A stretch of DNA of 64,000 nucleotides. Origin: Deinococcus taeanensis (GTDB lineage Bacteria; Deinococcota; Deinococci; Deinococcales; Deinococcaceae). Positions 31,784 to 43,766 of the stretch are shown here, one piece after another. A program made the position numbers and the translations under genes. Where the stretch lies: NCBI RefSeq assembly GCF_020229735.1, contig NZ_CP083455.1, positions 2,321,001 through 2,385,000 of the forward strand. The letters run 5' to 3'. The notes beneath the pieces are model-generated. The model was given only the letters and a program-made list of their open reading frames with translations, searched no databases and was not told the DNA's origin. Numbering within the stretch: the stretch's first letter is position 1; the number at the start of each line of letters is the position of its first letter.

Positions 31784-31805
31784 TCTTCGAGGGTGGGCGG
31801 GGGGG

Positions 31806-33155
31806 TCAGCGGGGGTTGCGGAACGGGTCCATGCTCAGGGTCGGCGCGCTCCGCAGCGCCTGCAGACCGTCCTGCAGCAGGGCGTCCACGCCGCGCGTGA
31901 GCTGCCGCACGGCCGCCTCGCCCTGGTCACGCACGATGTTCGGCGTGACGCTCACGGGGTAGGAGGTGCCGTCCGGTTTGGCGTAGTTCAGGATCGTGAG
32001 CTGCAGGGCGCCCTCCCCCACAGGGAACACGCGGGTGGCGGTGTTGCCCACCCCGGCGGTCTGTTCCCCGATCACCGGCCCGCGGCGCGCGTACTGGATC
32101 TCGAAGGCGAAGAACTCGCTGCACGAGGCGCTGCCCTCGTCGACCAGGACGGTCATGGGGCCGGTCCAGAGGTTCGGGTTGCGTACGCTGCCGGCCAGGC
32201 GACCATCTTCCAGGCGGGTGCCGCGGCTCACGACGGTGCGGGCGTTCCCGTCGGCGGTGCGGGCCAGCCGGGTGAGGCTGGGCACGAAGGCACTCACGGC
32301 GCTGTCACACTCGGCGAGGCTGCCGCCGGTGTTGCCGCGCAGGTCCACGATCAGCCCGGCCGCCTGGGCCGTCTGCGCCTGCCCCACCAGGTCATGCACG
32401 CGCTGCGCCACGCCGCCGCCGGACAGGAAGGTGGGGATGCGCAGCACCGCCACCTGGGCTGTCCCGCTGGGCACCAGGGTCAGGCGCGGGAGGTCCACGG
32501 TGCTGCTTTCCCGCGCCGCGATGGTGATGCTCTGCGGCTGCCCGAGGCGCTCCAGGCCCAGCGTGATGGTCTCGCCTTTCTCGCGGGCGGCGCGCAACGC
32601 TTCGTACGTGTAGGGCTTCGAGTTGATGGTGAGCAGCGTGTCGCCGCGCTGCAGGCCGGCTTCTTCCGCGGCACTGCCGGGCACCACTTCGGTCACCACG
32701 CGGTTCTGGCCGTCAAGGGCGGCGAGTTTCACGCCGAACTGCAGGCGGTTGCCGCCGGTGACGCTCGCACGGAAGTCGCGGTAATCCTCCGGCGTCTGGA
32801 AGAAGGAGTGCTCGTCGCCCAGCGCGGTCAGTTCAGCTTCCAGCACCGGGTATGCCTTCGCTTCGGCGCAGGTGTCGGGCGTGGGCGCGCAGACGTTGTC
32901 GAGCCGCAGCTGGTACTCGCGGGTCAGGGCGGCGCGGTCCACGGCGGACAGGCCGCCGTACTCGTTCTGGAGCAGCTGGTTGGTGCGGTTGAACACGTCC
33001 TGTGCGGGGGACACGCCCTGCGCGAGGGCCGGGGGCACGCCCGCGCCCAGCAGCAGCGCCGTGAGACCTGCCGCGCGCGCGGCGCGAAGAAGCGGCAGGA
33101 CAGGCTGTCCCTGCAGGGCAGGTCGCAGCGACGGGCGGCGTGCGGGGCGTTTCAT
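31806..33155 (-). CDS. Secreted S41-family carboxy-terminal processing peptidase
   Basis: 449 aa. An N-terminal signal peptide (RAAGLTALLLGAGVPPALA) is followed by a helical region, a PDZ domain (about 140-220: VVTEVVPGSAAEEAGLQRGDTLLTINSKPY) and the S41 core. The nucleophile Ser is in VLVDEGSASCSEFFAFEI. The Lys expected in the GExTxGKG segment is absent: the sequence is GEQTAGVGN, so it is closer to the tricorn/IRBP-like S41 branch or may have a different base. It acts outside the cytoplasm. GAATAT lies 8 nt before the ATG. Confidence 0.93.
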   Translation of the reverse strand: MKRPARRPSLRPALQGQPVLPLLRAARAAGLTALLLGAGVPPALAQGVSPAQDVFNRTNQLLQNEYGGLSAVDRAALTREYQLRLDNVCAPTPDTCAEAKAYPVLEAELTALGDEHSFFQTPEDYRDFRASVTGGNRLQFGVKLAALDGQNRVVTEVVPGSAAEEAGLQRGDTLLTINSKPYTYEALRAAREKGETITLGLERLGQPQSITIAARESSTVDLPRLTLVPSGTAQVAVLRIPTFLSGGGVAQRVHDLVGQAQTAQAAGLIVDLRGNTGGSLAECDSAVSAFVPSLTRLARTADGNARTVVSRGTRLEDGRLAGSVRNPNLWTGPMTVLVDEGSASCSEFFAFEIQYARRGPVIGEQTAGVGNTATRVFPVGEGALQLTILNYAKPDGTSYPVSVTPNIVRDQGEAAVRQLTRGVDALLQDGLQALRSAPTLSMDPFRNPR

Positions 33156-33266
33156 CGGTGCCCATATTCTGCGCCGGTCAGATGGGAATTTCGTGGGCTG
33201 ACATTGGAACGAATATCACAGGATTCGGGCGCCTGGACGCGCAATTCGGGTTCCTCGGACGAAGGC

Positions 33267-34352
33267 TCAGGCGACCGGGTTGCGCTGGTAGAACTCCACG
33301 GTGCGGCGCAGGAACTTCAGGCCGGGTGTGAGGCTGCTGACCTGCACCCACTCGTCGGTCCGGTGTGCGTTGCCGCCCCGGTACACACCGACCGCCAGGG
33401 CCGGCAGGCCGTGCGGCACGGCGGCGTTCGCGTCGGTGCTGCTCGACGCCAGGCGCAGGTCAAGGCGGCCGTCGCGCGCCGCGTCCCGCACCACGCCCAG
33501 CAGCGCTTCGCCGCGCAGGTCCCCGCCGGGCCGGTCGCCCACGCGTTCCAGCTGCACCCGCACGCCCGCGTCGCGCGCCGCGCTGTGCAGCGCGGCAACG
33601 GCGCGGCGGTCCAGGTCGGTCAGCACGTCGCCGTCCAGGGACCGCAGGTCCAGCAGCAGTTCGGCGCTTCCCGCAATGGAGTTCACGCTGGTGCCCCCCC
33701 CGGCGACCCCCACGTTCAGGGTGGTGCGGGGACTGACCGGCAGGTGCAGGGCGTACAGGGCGCTGATGGCGCGGCCCATGGCGTGCAGGGCGCTGGGCGC
33801 CTGGTCGCCCCAGGAGTGCCCGCCGGGGCCGGTGAAGGAGGCGCGGTAGCGGCGTACGCCCACGCCGCGGGTCACGGCCACGCCGAGGTACCCGTCCACG
33901 GCGAGGAAAGCGCCGAGCTGCGCGCGGTGCTCGGCGAGCAGATGCTTGGCGCCGCGCAGGTCCCCCAGGCCTTCCTCACCCACGTTGGCCGCCACCCACA
34001 GCGGGCGGCGCAGGGGGAGCGGGCTGGCGCGCAGGTCGCGCAGCAGGGCCGTGACGACCGCGAGGCTGGCGCTGTTGTCCCCCACGCCCGGCCCCACGAG
34101 GCGGCCGGCGTCCTCGCGCACGGTCACGTCGGTGCCCTCGTCGAACACGGTGTCCAGGTGCGAGGCGAGCAGCAGCGCGGGGCGGTCCTCGGTGCCGGGC
34201 GGGGTCAGGCGCGTCAGGACGTTCCCGGCCGCGTCGCGTTCCACCGCGTACCCCAGGTCCTGCCACAGGCCCGCGATCAGGGCCGCCCGCCGCTCCTCCC
34301 GGAACGTGGGGGCGGGCGTCTGGGCGATGAGCTTGAGGTACGACAGAGGCAT
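33267..34352 (-). CDS. M20/M28-family zinc peptidase
   Basis: 361 aa. Zinc ligands are visible: ALLLASHLDTVFDEG (His/Asp), GPGVGDNSASLA (bridging Asp), NVGEEGLGDLRG (Glu-Glu), and a C-terminal His in GGNAHRTDEWV. An inserted dimerisation domain lies between about 175 and 290 (FTGPGGHSWGDQAPSALHAM). The pattern fits peptidase T/M20-like di- or tripeptidases. ATG 34352 follows TAGAAT by exactly 7 nt, which decides it over ATG 9 nt upstream. No signal peptide. Confidence 0.94.
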   Translation of the reverse strand: MPLSYLKLIAQTPAPTFREERRAALIAGLWQDLGYAVERDAAGNVLTRLTPPGTEDRPALLLASHLDTVFDEGTDVTVREDAGRLVGPGVGDNSASLAVVTALLRDLRASPLPLRRPLWVAANVGEEGLGDLRGAKHLLAEHRAQLGAFLAVDGYLGVAVTRGVGVRRYRASFTGPGGHSWGDQAPSALHAMGRAISALYALHLPVSPRTTLNVGVAGGGTSVNSIAGSAELLLDLRSLDGDVLTDLDRRAVAALHSAARDAGVRVQLERVGDRPGGDLRGEALLGVVRDAARDGRLDLRLASSSTDANAAVPHGLPALAVGVYRGGNAHRTDEWVQVSSLTPGLKFLRRTVEFYQRNPVA

Positions 34353-34359
34353 TCGCGTC

Positions 34360-34365
34360 ATTCTA
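34360..34365 (-). promoter_or_regulatory. Leaderless -10 box of the M20 peptidase (TAGAAT)
   Basis: TAGAAT on the minus strand, 7 nt from the ATG at 34352. Confidence 0.65.
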
Positions 34366-34472
34366 GTGGCGCCGCGCCCCCGGGGGTCCGCGTCCCAGTG
34401 AAGCGTGAAGCTGCGCCACACCAGCGCGGGCCGGCCCCGGATGTGGGGCCGGCCCGATGGGGTGCGTGGCGG

Positions 34473-34898
34473 TCAGTGGCGCAGCATGCGGCTGCCGATC
34501 ATGCCGGCCAGCCCCACCAGGCCGGCCTTGACAAGCGGGCTGCTGAGGGCCCCGCCGGGGGCGAATACGGCTTCCAGGGGGCTGCGGCCATCCTGCGCCG
34601 GAGCCTGCGCGGCCTGCGCGTACGCGTTCGCCAGGTCGTCCGGGTCGTCATGCCGGACCTGCTGCACGGGATTGGCGGGACTGCGCACAATGGCGTCCCC
34701 CACCTCGCGGCGCTGGTCAGCGCTCATGCCGCCCACGTAGTCGCGCAGGATCTCGTGGCGTTCCTCCGGGGAGGCCTGCGACAGATACTCCTGAATGTAC
34801 GCGGCAGCTTCCTGGGGGCTGACCTGCCCGTCTCCGTCCGTGTCGCGGGGATCAAGGCGGGCCATCTGTTCATGGCGGTCTTTCTGTTGCAGGAACAT
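34473..34898 (-). CDS. EF-hand-containing small protein
   Basis: 141 aa, no signal peptide. An EF-hand-like calcium loop DPRDTDGDGQVSPQEAAAYI is at about 16-35. It is followed by a helical region (YLSQASPEERHEILRDYVGGMSADQRREVGDAIV) and a C-terminal Gly/Ala/Leu hydrophobic patch (SSPLVKAGLVGLAGMIGSRMLRH). GGAGG lies 6 nt before the ATG. Function unknown; calcium sensing or structural binding is suggested only by the loop. Confidence 0.85.
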   Translation of the reverse strand: MFLQQKDRHEQMARLDPRDTDGDGQVSPQEAAAYIQEYLSQASPEERHEILRDYVGGMSADQRREVGDAIVRSPANPVQQVRHDDPDDLANAYAQAAQAPAQDGRSPLEAVFAPGGALSSPLVKAGLVGLAGMIGSRMLRH

Positions 34899-35103
34899 GC
34901 GGTACCTCCGTGGTGGGGCGGCGCGGGGTCCTGAACCCGGTGTCCGGGACCGGCGCGCCGGAACGTCAGTGAACGTGTTTCACGCTACGGAGCGCTTGTC
35001 CTGTTCGCGTGAGGTGCGCCTTCAGTGTCATTCATGCCGCGTGCAGTGATTGGCATGCCCTGGGACAATTCCGGCCCGGCAGGAACGCTACAGTCCAGAG
35101 CGT

Positions 35104-36516
<1,413 letters not shown>

Positions 36517-36599
36517 GCGGCCGGTGCCCGGCCCGCTGATCCTGCACCTGCACGCACTTTCACCCGCATAAAGCCCCCTGCGTTCGTCCAAGTCCTCTG

Positions 36600-36632
36600 A
36601 ACACCTCCGCGTTGTCCCGGCGCGGGGGTGTT
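36600..36632 (+). terminator. Terminator hairpin after the CbiX-like gene
   Basis: AACACCTCCGCG and CGCGGGGGTGTT (36600-36611, 36621-36632) pair over 12 bp with one T-G pair and a 9-nt loop, about 84 nt after the stop codon. Confidence 0.65.
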
Positions 36633-36866
36633 ACGCTTGGAGGTGGTGACCGCCCGCAGGGGCGGGCATACATCTTTTCTTCCACCCGCATCCCGTGAGA
36701 TGCCCCGCGCCCGTGCGCGGTAAGCCCGTCCGAGAGACGGCGATGGAGGCCCACGCATGTTCAGCACCGCGACATTCCAGCGTCGCCCCGCACCAGTCCG
36801 GGGGACGCTTTTCCTACATTCCGGGGCCACGCCCGTTCAGGCCGCCCCCACCCGAACGGAGGGCGT
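36633..36866 (+). other. Structured leader region of the purine operon
   Basis: No convincing gene. After the hairpin at 36600-36632 there is TACGCT-like sequence (36632-36637), then a series of short stems: GCCCGC/GCGGGC (36652-36666), CCGCGC/GCGCGG (36705-36720) and CCGTC/GACGG (36727-36740). The first is followed by TCTTTTCTT. GGAGG lies 4 nt before the purC ATG. It may be an attenuated leader or a small RNA; I could not match it to a known riboswitch. Confidence 0.4.
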
Positions 36867-37598
36867 ATGAGCACGAACATCAGCAGGGGCGAACTGAAGT
36901 ACGAAGGCAAAGCCAAACGCGTGTACGCGACCTCCACCCCCACCGAGTACATCGTGGAATACAAGGATGACGCCACGGCGTTCAACGGCGTCAAGAAAGC
37001 CCAGATTGGCGGGAAGGGTGCCATCAACAACGCCATCACCGCCCACCTGTTCCCGCAGCTGGAGCAGGCCGGGGTGCCCACGCATTTCATCGAGCGGCTC
37101 AGTGACACCGAGCAGCGCGTGCGGGCCGTGACGATCATTCCCGTGGAGGTCATCGTGCGCAACGTGGCCGCCGGCAGTTTCAGCAAACGCCTGGGCATCG
37201 AGGAGGGCACGCCGCTGTCCCGGCCGGTTGTGGAGTACTGCTACAAGAGTGACGCGCTGGGCGACCCGCTCATCAACACCGACACCGCCGTCGCGCTGGG
37301 CTGGGCCACGCCGGAACAGCTCTCCCGCATCCGGGAACTGGCGCTGAACGTGCAGGCGTTCCTGGTGCCGTACTTCCTGGAGCGCGGCGTGCGCCTGATC
37401 GACTTCAAGCTGGAGTTCGGCACACTTCAGGACGGCACGGTCGTGCTGGCCGACGAGATCAGCCCCGACACCTGCCGCTTCTGGGACGCCGAAACGAACG
37501 AGAAAATGGACAAGGACCGCTTCCGCCGCGATCTGGGCGGCGTGGAGGACGCCTACGCCGAGATGCTGCGCCGCGTGACTGCGCCCGCCCAGGGCTGA
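36867..37598 (+). CDS. purC: Phosphoribosylaminoimidazole-succinocarboxamide synthase PurC
   Basis: 243 aa, SAICAR synthetase, ATP-dependent ligation of aspartate to CAIR in purine synthesis. Signatures: [11 protein letters not shown] at the N-terminus, [30 protein letters not shown] and [14 protein letters not shown] (SAICAR synthetase signature). GGAGG lies 4 nt before the ATG. First gene of the purC-S-Q-dinB-L-F operon. Confidence 0.98.
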   Translation: MSTNISRGELKYEGKAKRVYATSTPTEYIVEYKDDATAFNGVKKAQIGGKGAINNAITAHLFPQLEQAGVPTHFIERLSDTEQRVRAVTIIPVEVIVRNVAAGSFSKRLGIEEGTPLSRPVVEYCYKSDALGDPLINTDTAVALGWATPEQLSRIRELALNVQAFLVPYFLERGVRLIDFKLEFGTLQDGTVVLADEISPDTCRFWDAETNEKMDKDRFRRDLGGVEDAYAEMLRRVTAPAQG

Positions 37599-37607
37599 GT
37601 TCACCCT

Positions 37608-37637
37608 CAGCGGACCCGCCCGAGGCCGGGCCCGCTG
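37608..37637 (+). other. Hairpin between purC and purS
   Basis: CAGCGG/CCGCTG (37608-37613, 37632-37637) with inner CCCG/CGGG and one internal mismatch. It may partly attenuate transcription or stabilise the purC message. Confidence 0.45.
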
Positions 37638-37682
37638 GTCTGCGCCCCCTTCCCGACCCCACCCCCGCAAGGAGCCCCGCCC

Positions 37683-37934
37683 ATGTCCACCTTTAAAGCC
37701 AAAGTGTTCGTGACCCTGAAACCCAGCATCCTCGACCCGCAGGGCCGCACCGTCGAGCGCGCCCTGTCGCACCTTGATCACGGGAACGTGGGCGGCGTGC
37801 GCGTCGGCAAGTACATTGAACTGACGCTGTCCGGCACGCGCGAGGCTGTAGAAACGCAGCTCAGGGACATCACGGAGAACGTCCTCTCGAATCCCGTGAT
37901 GGAGGACGCCCGCTGGGAGCTGAGCGAGGCATGA
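37683..37934 (+). CDS. purS: FGAM synthase subunit PurS
   Basis: 83 aa, typical PurS length. [28 protein letters not shown] and [11 protein letters not shown] are the family pattern. It bridges PurL and PurQ in the three-subunit formylglycinamidine synthase and channels ammonia. AAGGAG precedes the ATG. It overlaps the purQ start by 4 bases (ATGA). Confidence 0.96.
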   Translation: MSTFKAKVFVTLKPSILDPQGRTVERALSHLDHGNVGGVRVGKYIELTLSGTREAVETQLRDITENVLSNPVMEDARWELSEA

Positions 37935-38602
37935 ACACGGCCGTCATCCAGTTTCCCGGCAGCAACTGCGACACGGACGCCCTGCACGCCGCGCGCCTGC
38001 TGCTCGACGAGCGCGCGCAGTTCGTGTGGCACACCGAGGCGGGCCTGCCAGAAGGGACGGACCTGGTGTTCCTGCCGGGCGGCTTCAGCTACGGCGACCA
38101 CCTGCGCAGCGGCGCGATCGCGGCGCGCAGCCCGATCATGCAGGCCGTCAAGGCGCACGCCGACCGGGGTGGGTTCGTGCTGGGCGTGTGCAACGGCTTT
38201 CAGGTGCTGACCGAGTCGGGCCTGCTGCCCGGCGCACTGTCGCGCAACCGCGAACTGCACTTCATGTGCCGGCCCGTGCACCTGCGCGTGGAGAACGCCG
38301 CGACGGCCTTCACCGGCGCGTACCAGGCGGGACAGGTGATTGAGGTGCCCATCGCGCACGGCGAGGGGAACTACTACGCGGACGCCGGAACCATCGCCCG
38401 CCTTGAAGGCAACGGGCAGGTCGTGTTCCGGTACGTGGACAACCCCAACGGCTCTCTGAACGACATTGCCGGCATCGTGAACGAGCGCGGAAACGTGCTG
38501 GGCATGATGCCGCACCCCGAGCGGGCCGTGGAGGCCCTGCTGGGCAGCGAGGACGGCGCCGGCCTCTTTCACAGCCTGAAGGCCGCGCTGGTGAACGGGT
38601 GA
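37931..38602 (+). CDS. purQ: FGAM synthase glutaminase subunit PurQ
   Basis: 223-aa class I glutamine amidotransferase. Nucleophile Cys is in [10 protein letters not shown], and the His-x-Glu pair is in [21 protein letters not shown] at the N-terminus is diagnostic. It releases ammonia from glutamine for PurL. Coupled to purS upstream and to the dinB-like gene downstream (GTGA overlap). Confidence 0.97.
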   Translation: MNTAVIQFPGSNCDTDALHAARLLLDERAQFVWHTEAGLPEGTDLVFLPGGFSYGDHLRSGAIAARSPIMQAVKAHADRGGFVLGVCNGFQVLTESGLLPGALSRNRELHFMCRPVHLRVENAATAFTGAYQAGQVIEVPIAHGEGNYYADAGTIARLEGNGQVVFRYVDNPNGSLNDIAGIVNERGNVLGMMPHPERAVEALLGSEDGAGLFHSLKAALVNG

Positions 38603-39075
38603 CGGGACCGGGCGTCCAGACGTTCCTGGCGCGCAGCTTTGAGACGGAACTCGGGCTGTTCCGCGCGGTTCTGGACGGGGTGCCAGACGAGACGTTCGGT
38701 GTGCCGCGCCTGGGGCACAGCCCCGCGTGGCACGCGCTGCACATTGCCGAGTGGCTGCGTTTCTTCGTGTTCCAGGACTTCAGCGCCACCTACGCGCACC
38801 TGGGCTGGGAAGACGACGACCGCATGGCCGCCACGCGCGGCACGCCCCCCGTGAACGAACACGCCGGAAAAACGGCCGTGCTGGCAGAACTCGACCGGAT
38901 GGGCACCCTGCTCGACGCGCACCTGCGGGCCCTGCGGGATGATCAGCTGAGTGACCTGCTGCGCTCCCCGCCCGCCCCGGGCGGGCAACGCGAACGCCTG
39001 GACGGCCTGAGTCTGCACCTGCGGCACGTGGCGTACCACCGCGGCCAGCTGAAACTGGCCCTGAAACCAGCCTGA
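38599..39075 (+). CDS. DinB-family four-helix protein
   Basis: 158 aa. The three metal-ligand histidines of the DinB/YfiT fold are in [13 protein letters not shown] and [13 protein letters not shown]. The start is GTG 38599 overlapping the purQ stop (GTGA), so it is translationally coupled inside the purine operon. DinB/YfiT proteins include thiol-dependent transferases such as BstA, and Deinococcus makes bacillithiol, so a thiol S-transferase is possible. No link to purine chemistry is known; it may be a passenger. Confidence 0.9.
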   Translation: MTGPGVQTFLARSFETELGLFRAVLDGVPDETFGVPRLGHSPAWHALHIAEWLRFFVFQDFSATYAHLGWEDDDRMAATRGTPPVNEHAGKTAVLAELDRMGTLLDAHLRALRDDQLSDLLRSPPAPGGQRERLDGLSLHLRHVAYHRGQLKLALKPA

Positions 39076-39076
39076 G

Positions 39077-39117
39077 GCTGCCCGGCGCCCGGCGCGGAAC
39101 TGTTCCGTCCGGGCAGC
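39077..39117 (+). other. Hairpin between the dinB-like gene and purL
   Basis: GCTGCCCGG/CCGGGCAGC (39077-39085, 39109-39117) pair perfectly, with an inner GGAA/TTCC stem. It may adjust expression of purL-purF relative to upstream genes. Confidence 0.5.
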
Positions 39118-39184
39118 GCGCCCTTTCCCCTTCACCCCACTGCACACCCCGGCGGCCCACCGCCCCGGGTTTCAAGGAGCTTCA

Positions 39185-41409
39185 ATGACGCAAGCCGCTT
39201 CCCTGCGCGACCGCGCCGGCACGTTTGGCCTTTCGACCGAAGAATTCGACCTGCTCGTGGAACGCATTGGTCGCGAGCCGAACGCGCTGGAGGCCGCCAT
39301 CGTGGGCGCCATGTGGAGCGAGCACTGCGGGTACAAGAACTCCCGTCCGCTGTTCCGGCACTTTCCCACCACCGGCCCGCAGGTGTTGCAGGGCCCCGGC
39401 GAGAACGCCGGCGTGGTGGACATCGGGGACGGGTGGGGCGTGGCGTTCAAGATGGAAAGCCACAACCACCCCAGCGCCGTCGAGCCGGTGCAGGGCGCGG
39501 CGACCGGCGTGGGCGGCATCCTGCGTGACATCTTCGCGATGGGCGCCCGGCCGTTCGCCGTGCTGGATTCCCTGCGTTTCGGGAATCCCGACAGCCCCCG
39601 CACCCGTTTCCTGCTGAACGGCGTGGTGGAGGGCATCGCGCACTACGGCAACGCGATTGGCGTGCCCACCGTGGGCGGCGAGGTGACGTTCCACCCCAGT
39701 TACCAGGAGAACCCGCTGGTGAACGTGATGGCGCTGGGCCTGCTGCGCCACGAGGACCTCGCCAAAGGCACGATGGGTGAGGTCGGGAACACCATCGTGT
39801 ACGTCGGGTCCAAGACCGGCCGTGACGGGCTGGGCGGCGCAGTGTTTGCCTCCGCGGACCTCAGCAACGCCTCGCAGGCGGACCGGCCGGCCGTGCAGGT
39901 GGGCGACCCGTTCATGGAGAAGCTGCTGCTGGAAGCGACCCTGGAAGCCATTCAGGCGGGCGTCGTGGCGGGCGTGCAGGACATGGGCGCCGCCGGGCTG
40001 GTGAGCAGCACCTGCGAGATGGCGTACCGCGCGAACCTGGGCATCACCATGGACCTGGACCTGGTGCCCACCCGCGAGGACGGCATGGTGCCCATGGAGC
40101 TGTGCCTGAGTGAGTCGCAGGAACGCATGATCCTCGTGCCTGTGCCCGGCCGGGAGCAGGAGCTGCTGGACCTGCTCGCCAAGTGGGAACTGGACGTCGT
40201 GACCATCGGGCAGGTTGAAGCCCACCACAATTACCGCCTCACGTGGCGCGGCGAGGTGGTGTGTGACCTCCCGGTGGACCTGCTCAACGAGGCGCCCAAG
40301 TACACCCGTGAGGGCGTCGAGTCCGACGAGATCCGGGCCAAACGCGAACGGGACCTGAGTGATGTGCCCGTTCCCGGCGACCTGGGCGCCGTCCTGAGCG
40401 AGCTGCTGGCCCACCCGACGATTGCCAGCAAGCGGCCCATCTACCAGCGTTTCGATCATCAGGTCATGACGAACACCGTCGTGGTGCCCGGCGCCGCCGA
40501 CGCCGCCGTGATGCGCGTGAAGGGCAGCGCCATGGGCGTGGCCGCCACCAGCGACTGCAACCCCCGCTTCGTGTACCTCGACCCGTACACCGGCGCGGCC
40601 GCCGCCGTGGCCGAAGCCGCCCGGAACCTCGCGTGCGTGGGCGCCACGCCGCTGGCCATCACGGACAACCTGAACTTCGGCAACCCCCACCGCCCCGAGG
40701 TGTACTACCAGCTGGAACGCGCCGTGCACGGCATCGCCGACGCCTGCCGCGCCCTGAACACCCCCGTGACCGGCGGAAACGTCAGCCTGTACAACCAGTA
40801 CGTGGAGGGCGGCGAGCGCGTCGCCATTCACCCCACGCCCACCATCGGCATGGTCGGCGTGCTGCCCGACGTCACCAGGCGCGCCACCCTGAACCTCAAG
40901 GGCGACGGGCAGACCCTGTACCTCATCGGTGAGCATGCCGGCACCATCGGCGCGAGCCAGTACCTGGAAACCGTGCACGGCCTTGAAGCCGGGCAGGTGC
41001 CCCCGCTGGACCTGGCCCGCGAGCAGGCTGTGATCGACGCGGCCCTGCACCTCATTCGCGCCGGCCTGACAGACACCGCGCACGACTGCGCCGAAGGGGG
41101 CCTGGCCGTCACGCTGGCCGAAATGGCGATCGCCGGGCAGGTCGGTCTGAACGTCACCCTCGACGCGCCCGACGGCGCCCGTCCGGACGCCGTGCTGTAC
41201 GGCGAAGCCCACGCCCGCATCGTGATCGCCACGGCCGACCCGCAGGACACCGAGGCGGCCCTCACCGGGCGCGGCGTGCCCTTCAGCCGCCTGGGTGTCA
41301 GCGGTGGCGATAGCGTTACGATTGCCCTGCCCACCCAGCACGTACACTTGAGCGTGAACCTCCAGACCCTCACCCACGCCCACACCACCCCCCTTGCGGA
41401 GATCCTGGG

Positions 41410-41413
<4 letters not shown>
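39185..41413 (+). CDS. purL: FGAM synthase large subunit PurL
   Basis: 742 aa, the small PurL type that needs PurS and PurQ. ATP and FGAR sites show in [43 protein letters not shown] and [18 protein letters not shown]; the second half repeats the AIR-synthase fold ([21 protein letters not shown]). AAGGAG lies 5 nt before the ATG. It overlaps purF by 4 bases. Confidence 0.98.
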
Positions 41414-42828
<1,415 letters not shown>

Positions 42829-42857
42829 CCCCCAGACAGGACACCACACCGTGCGAG

Positions 42858-42885
42858 ACCTCCGCCGTTTGGCGGAGGTTTTCTT
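42858..42885 (+). terminator. Intrinsic terminator of the purine operon
   Basis: ACCTCCGCC-GTTT-GGCGGAGGT followed by TTTCTT: a perfect 9-bp stem, 4-nt loop and U-rich tail. It is the only textbook intrinsic terminator in the window. Confidence 0.92.
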
Positions 42886-43414
42886 GGGCGGCCCGCCTGA
42901 CAGGGTGGCCGGTGGCCCACTGAGAGGAAGAGGGAGCGGGCGCGTCACGCTCTGCCCGGCGCACACGACGAGCCGGCTGCCGCCTCACGGGTCACCCTGG
43001 GTGCGCGGGCCGGCGAACAGCCGACCGGAGAACGTGCCCTGAGCCTCGGTGAGGGTGGTCGCCCCGGTGGACAGCACGCTGCTGAGCGCACGCCCGGTGA
43101 CGTTCACCATGGCCTTGTCCGGCCGCCGGGCGCACGAGGGGCGGCGCCGTGAGACCTGGAGCGGTCTGGGACGAGGCGGAAGCGAGCGGCGCCGGTCACA
43201 CAAATGCTTCGGGCACAGGTGGAGCCTCCTGTGCTGATTGCCGGGCCACCAGCCGCAGGCTGCTCAGCGGCGGCTGGGGTGACCGTCAAGAGGGCTGAAC
43301 TGCACTTCGCAGAGGAAGCCCGTTTCTTTGACCTGGGTACGCGGTGCACGCTTGAAGCAAGCGGCCCCGACCGGCCTGTAGCCCGGCCGGGACCCGGTGC
43401 TCAGCGGCGGCGCT
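42886..43414. other. Gene-poor stretch after the purine operon
   Basis: No gene is recognised. On the minus strand 43107-42985 reads MVNVTGRALSSVLSTGATTLTEAQGTF-SGRLFAGPRTQ, which looks protein-like but matches nothing I know; it may be a relic. The string GCTCAGCGGCGGC occurs twice (about 43262 and 43402). The stretch is probably decayed coding DNA. Confidence 0.4.
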
Positions 43415-43750
43415 GCTGGCACCACCCCAGGCGCGCAGCAACGCGACCACATCTGCCGGGCCGGCCACACGGTACCTCGCGGCAGTGTCTCCTTCTCCCA
43501 CCTTGACGCTCACGCTCCCCTGGGCGCGCAGCGTCACGGGCGCCTCCTCATCCGTCACGTCATCGCCCAGGAACACGGGATGAGGCGCGGGAAACCAGGC
43601 GGCGAGCCGCGCCGCCGCGCGGCCCTTGCCGTGCCCGACCGGTTGGAAGCCGCGCCCCCTCTTGCCCGCCATGACCTCCCACCCTGGCGGCAGAGCCAGC
43701 CGGGACAGCGCCGCCTCCACCCCGGGTTGCTGGAGTTCAGGCACCCCCTT
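43415..43750 (-). pseudogene. Trehalose-6-phosphate phosphatase (otsB) C-terminal remnant
   Basis: About 112 residues match the C-terminal half of OtsB: VEAALSRLALPPGWEVMAGKRG, GKGRAAARLAAWFPAPHPVFLGDDVTDEEA (the HAD motif IV Asp pair) and SVKVGEGDTAARYRVAGPADVVALLR. The N-terminal half, with the DxDxT nucleophile and cap domain, is missing; upstream sequence is the SDR gene in another frame. The frame runs on to 43286 with unrelated residues. It is a truncated relic, no longer able to form the active site. Confidence 0.8.
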
Positions 43751-43766
43751 CATCCTCCGGGTTCCG

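Noticed and set aside
31434..34934. 1166-codon plus-strand open frame over the S41 and M20 genes
   Set aside because: No domain pattern, Gly/Arg/His/Gln-rich composition, and it runs antisense to two genes with complete motifs.
39182..41383. 733-codon minus-strand frame antisense to purL
   Set aside because: Shadow of purL; composition is typical of reverse-frame translation of GC-rich genes.
42985..43203. Minus-strand ORF with protein-like C-terminal part
   Set aside because: Kept only as a possible relic; no match, no ribosome site and no promoter box.
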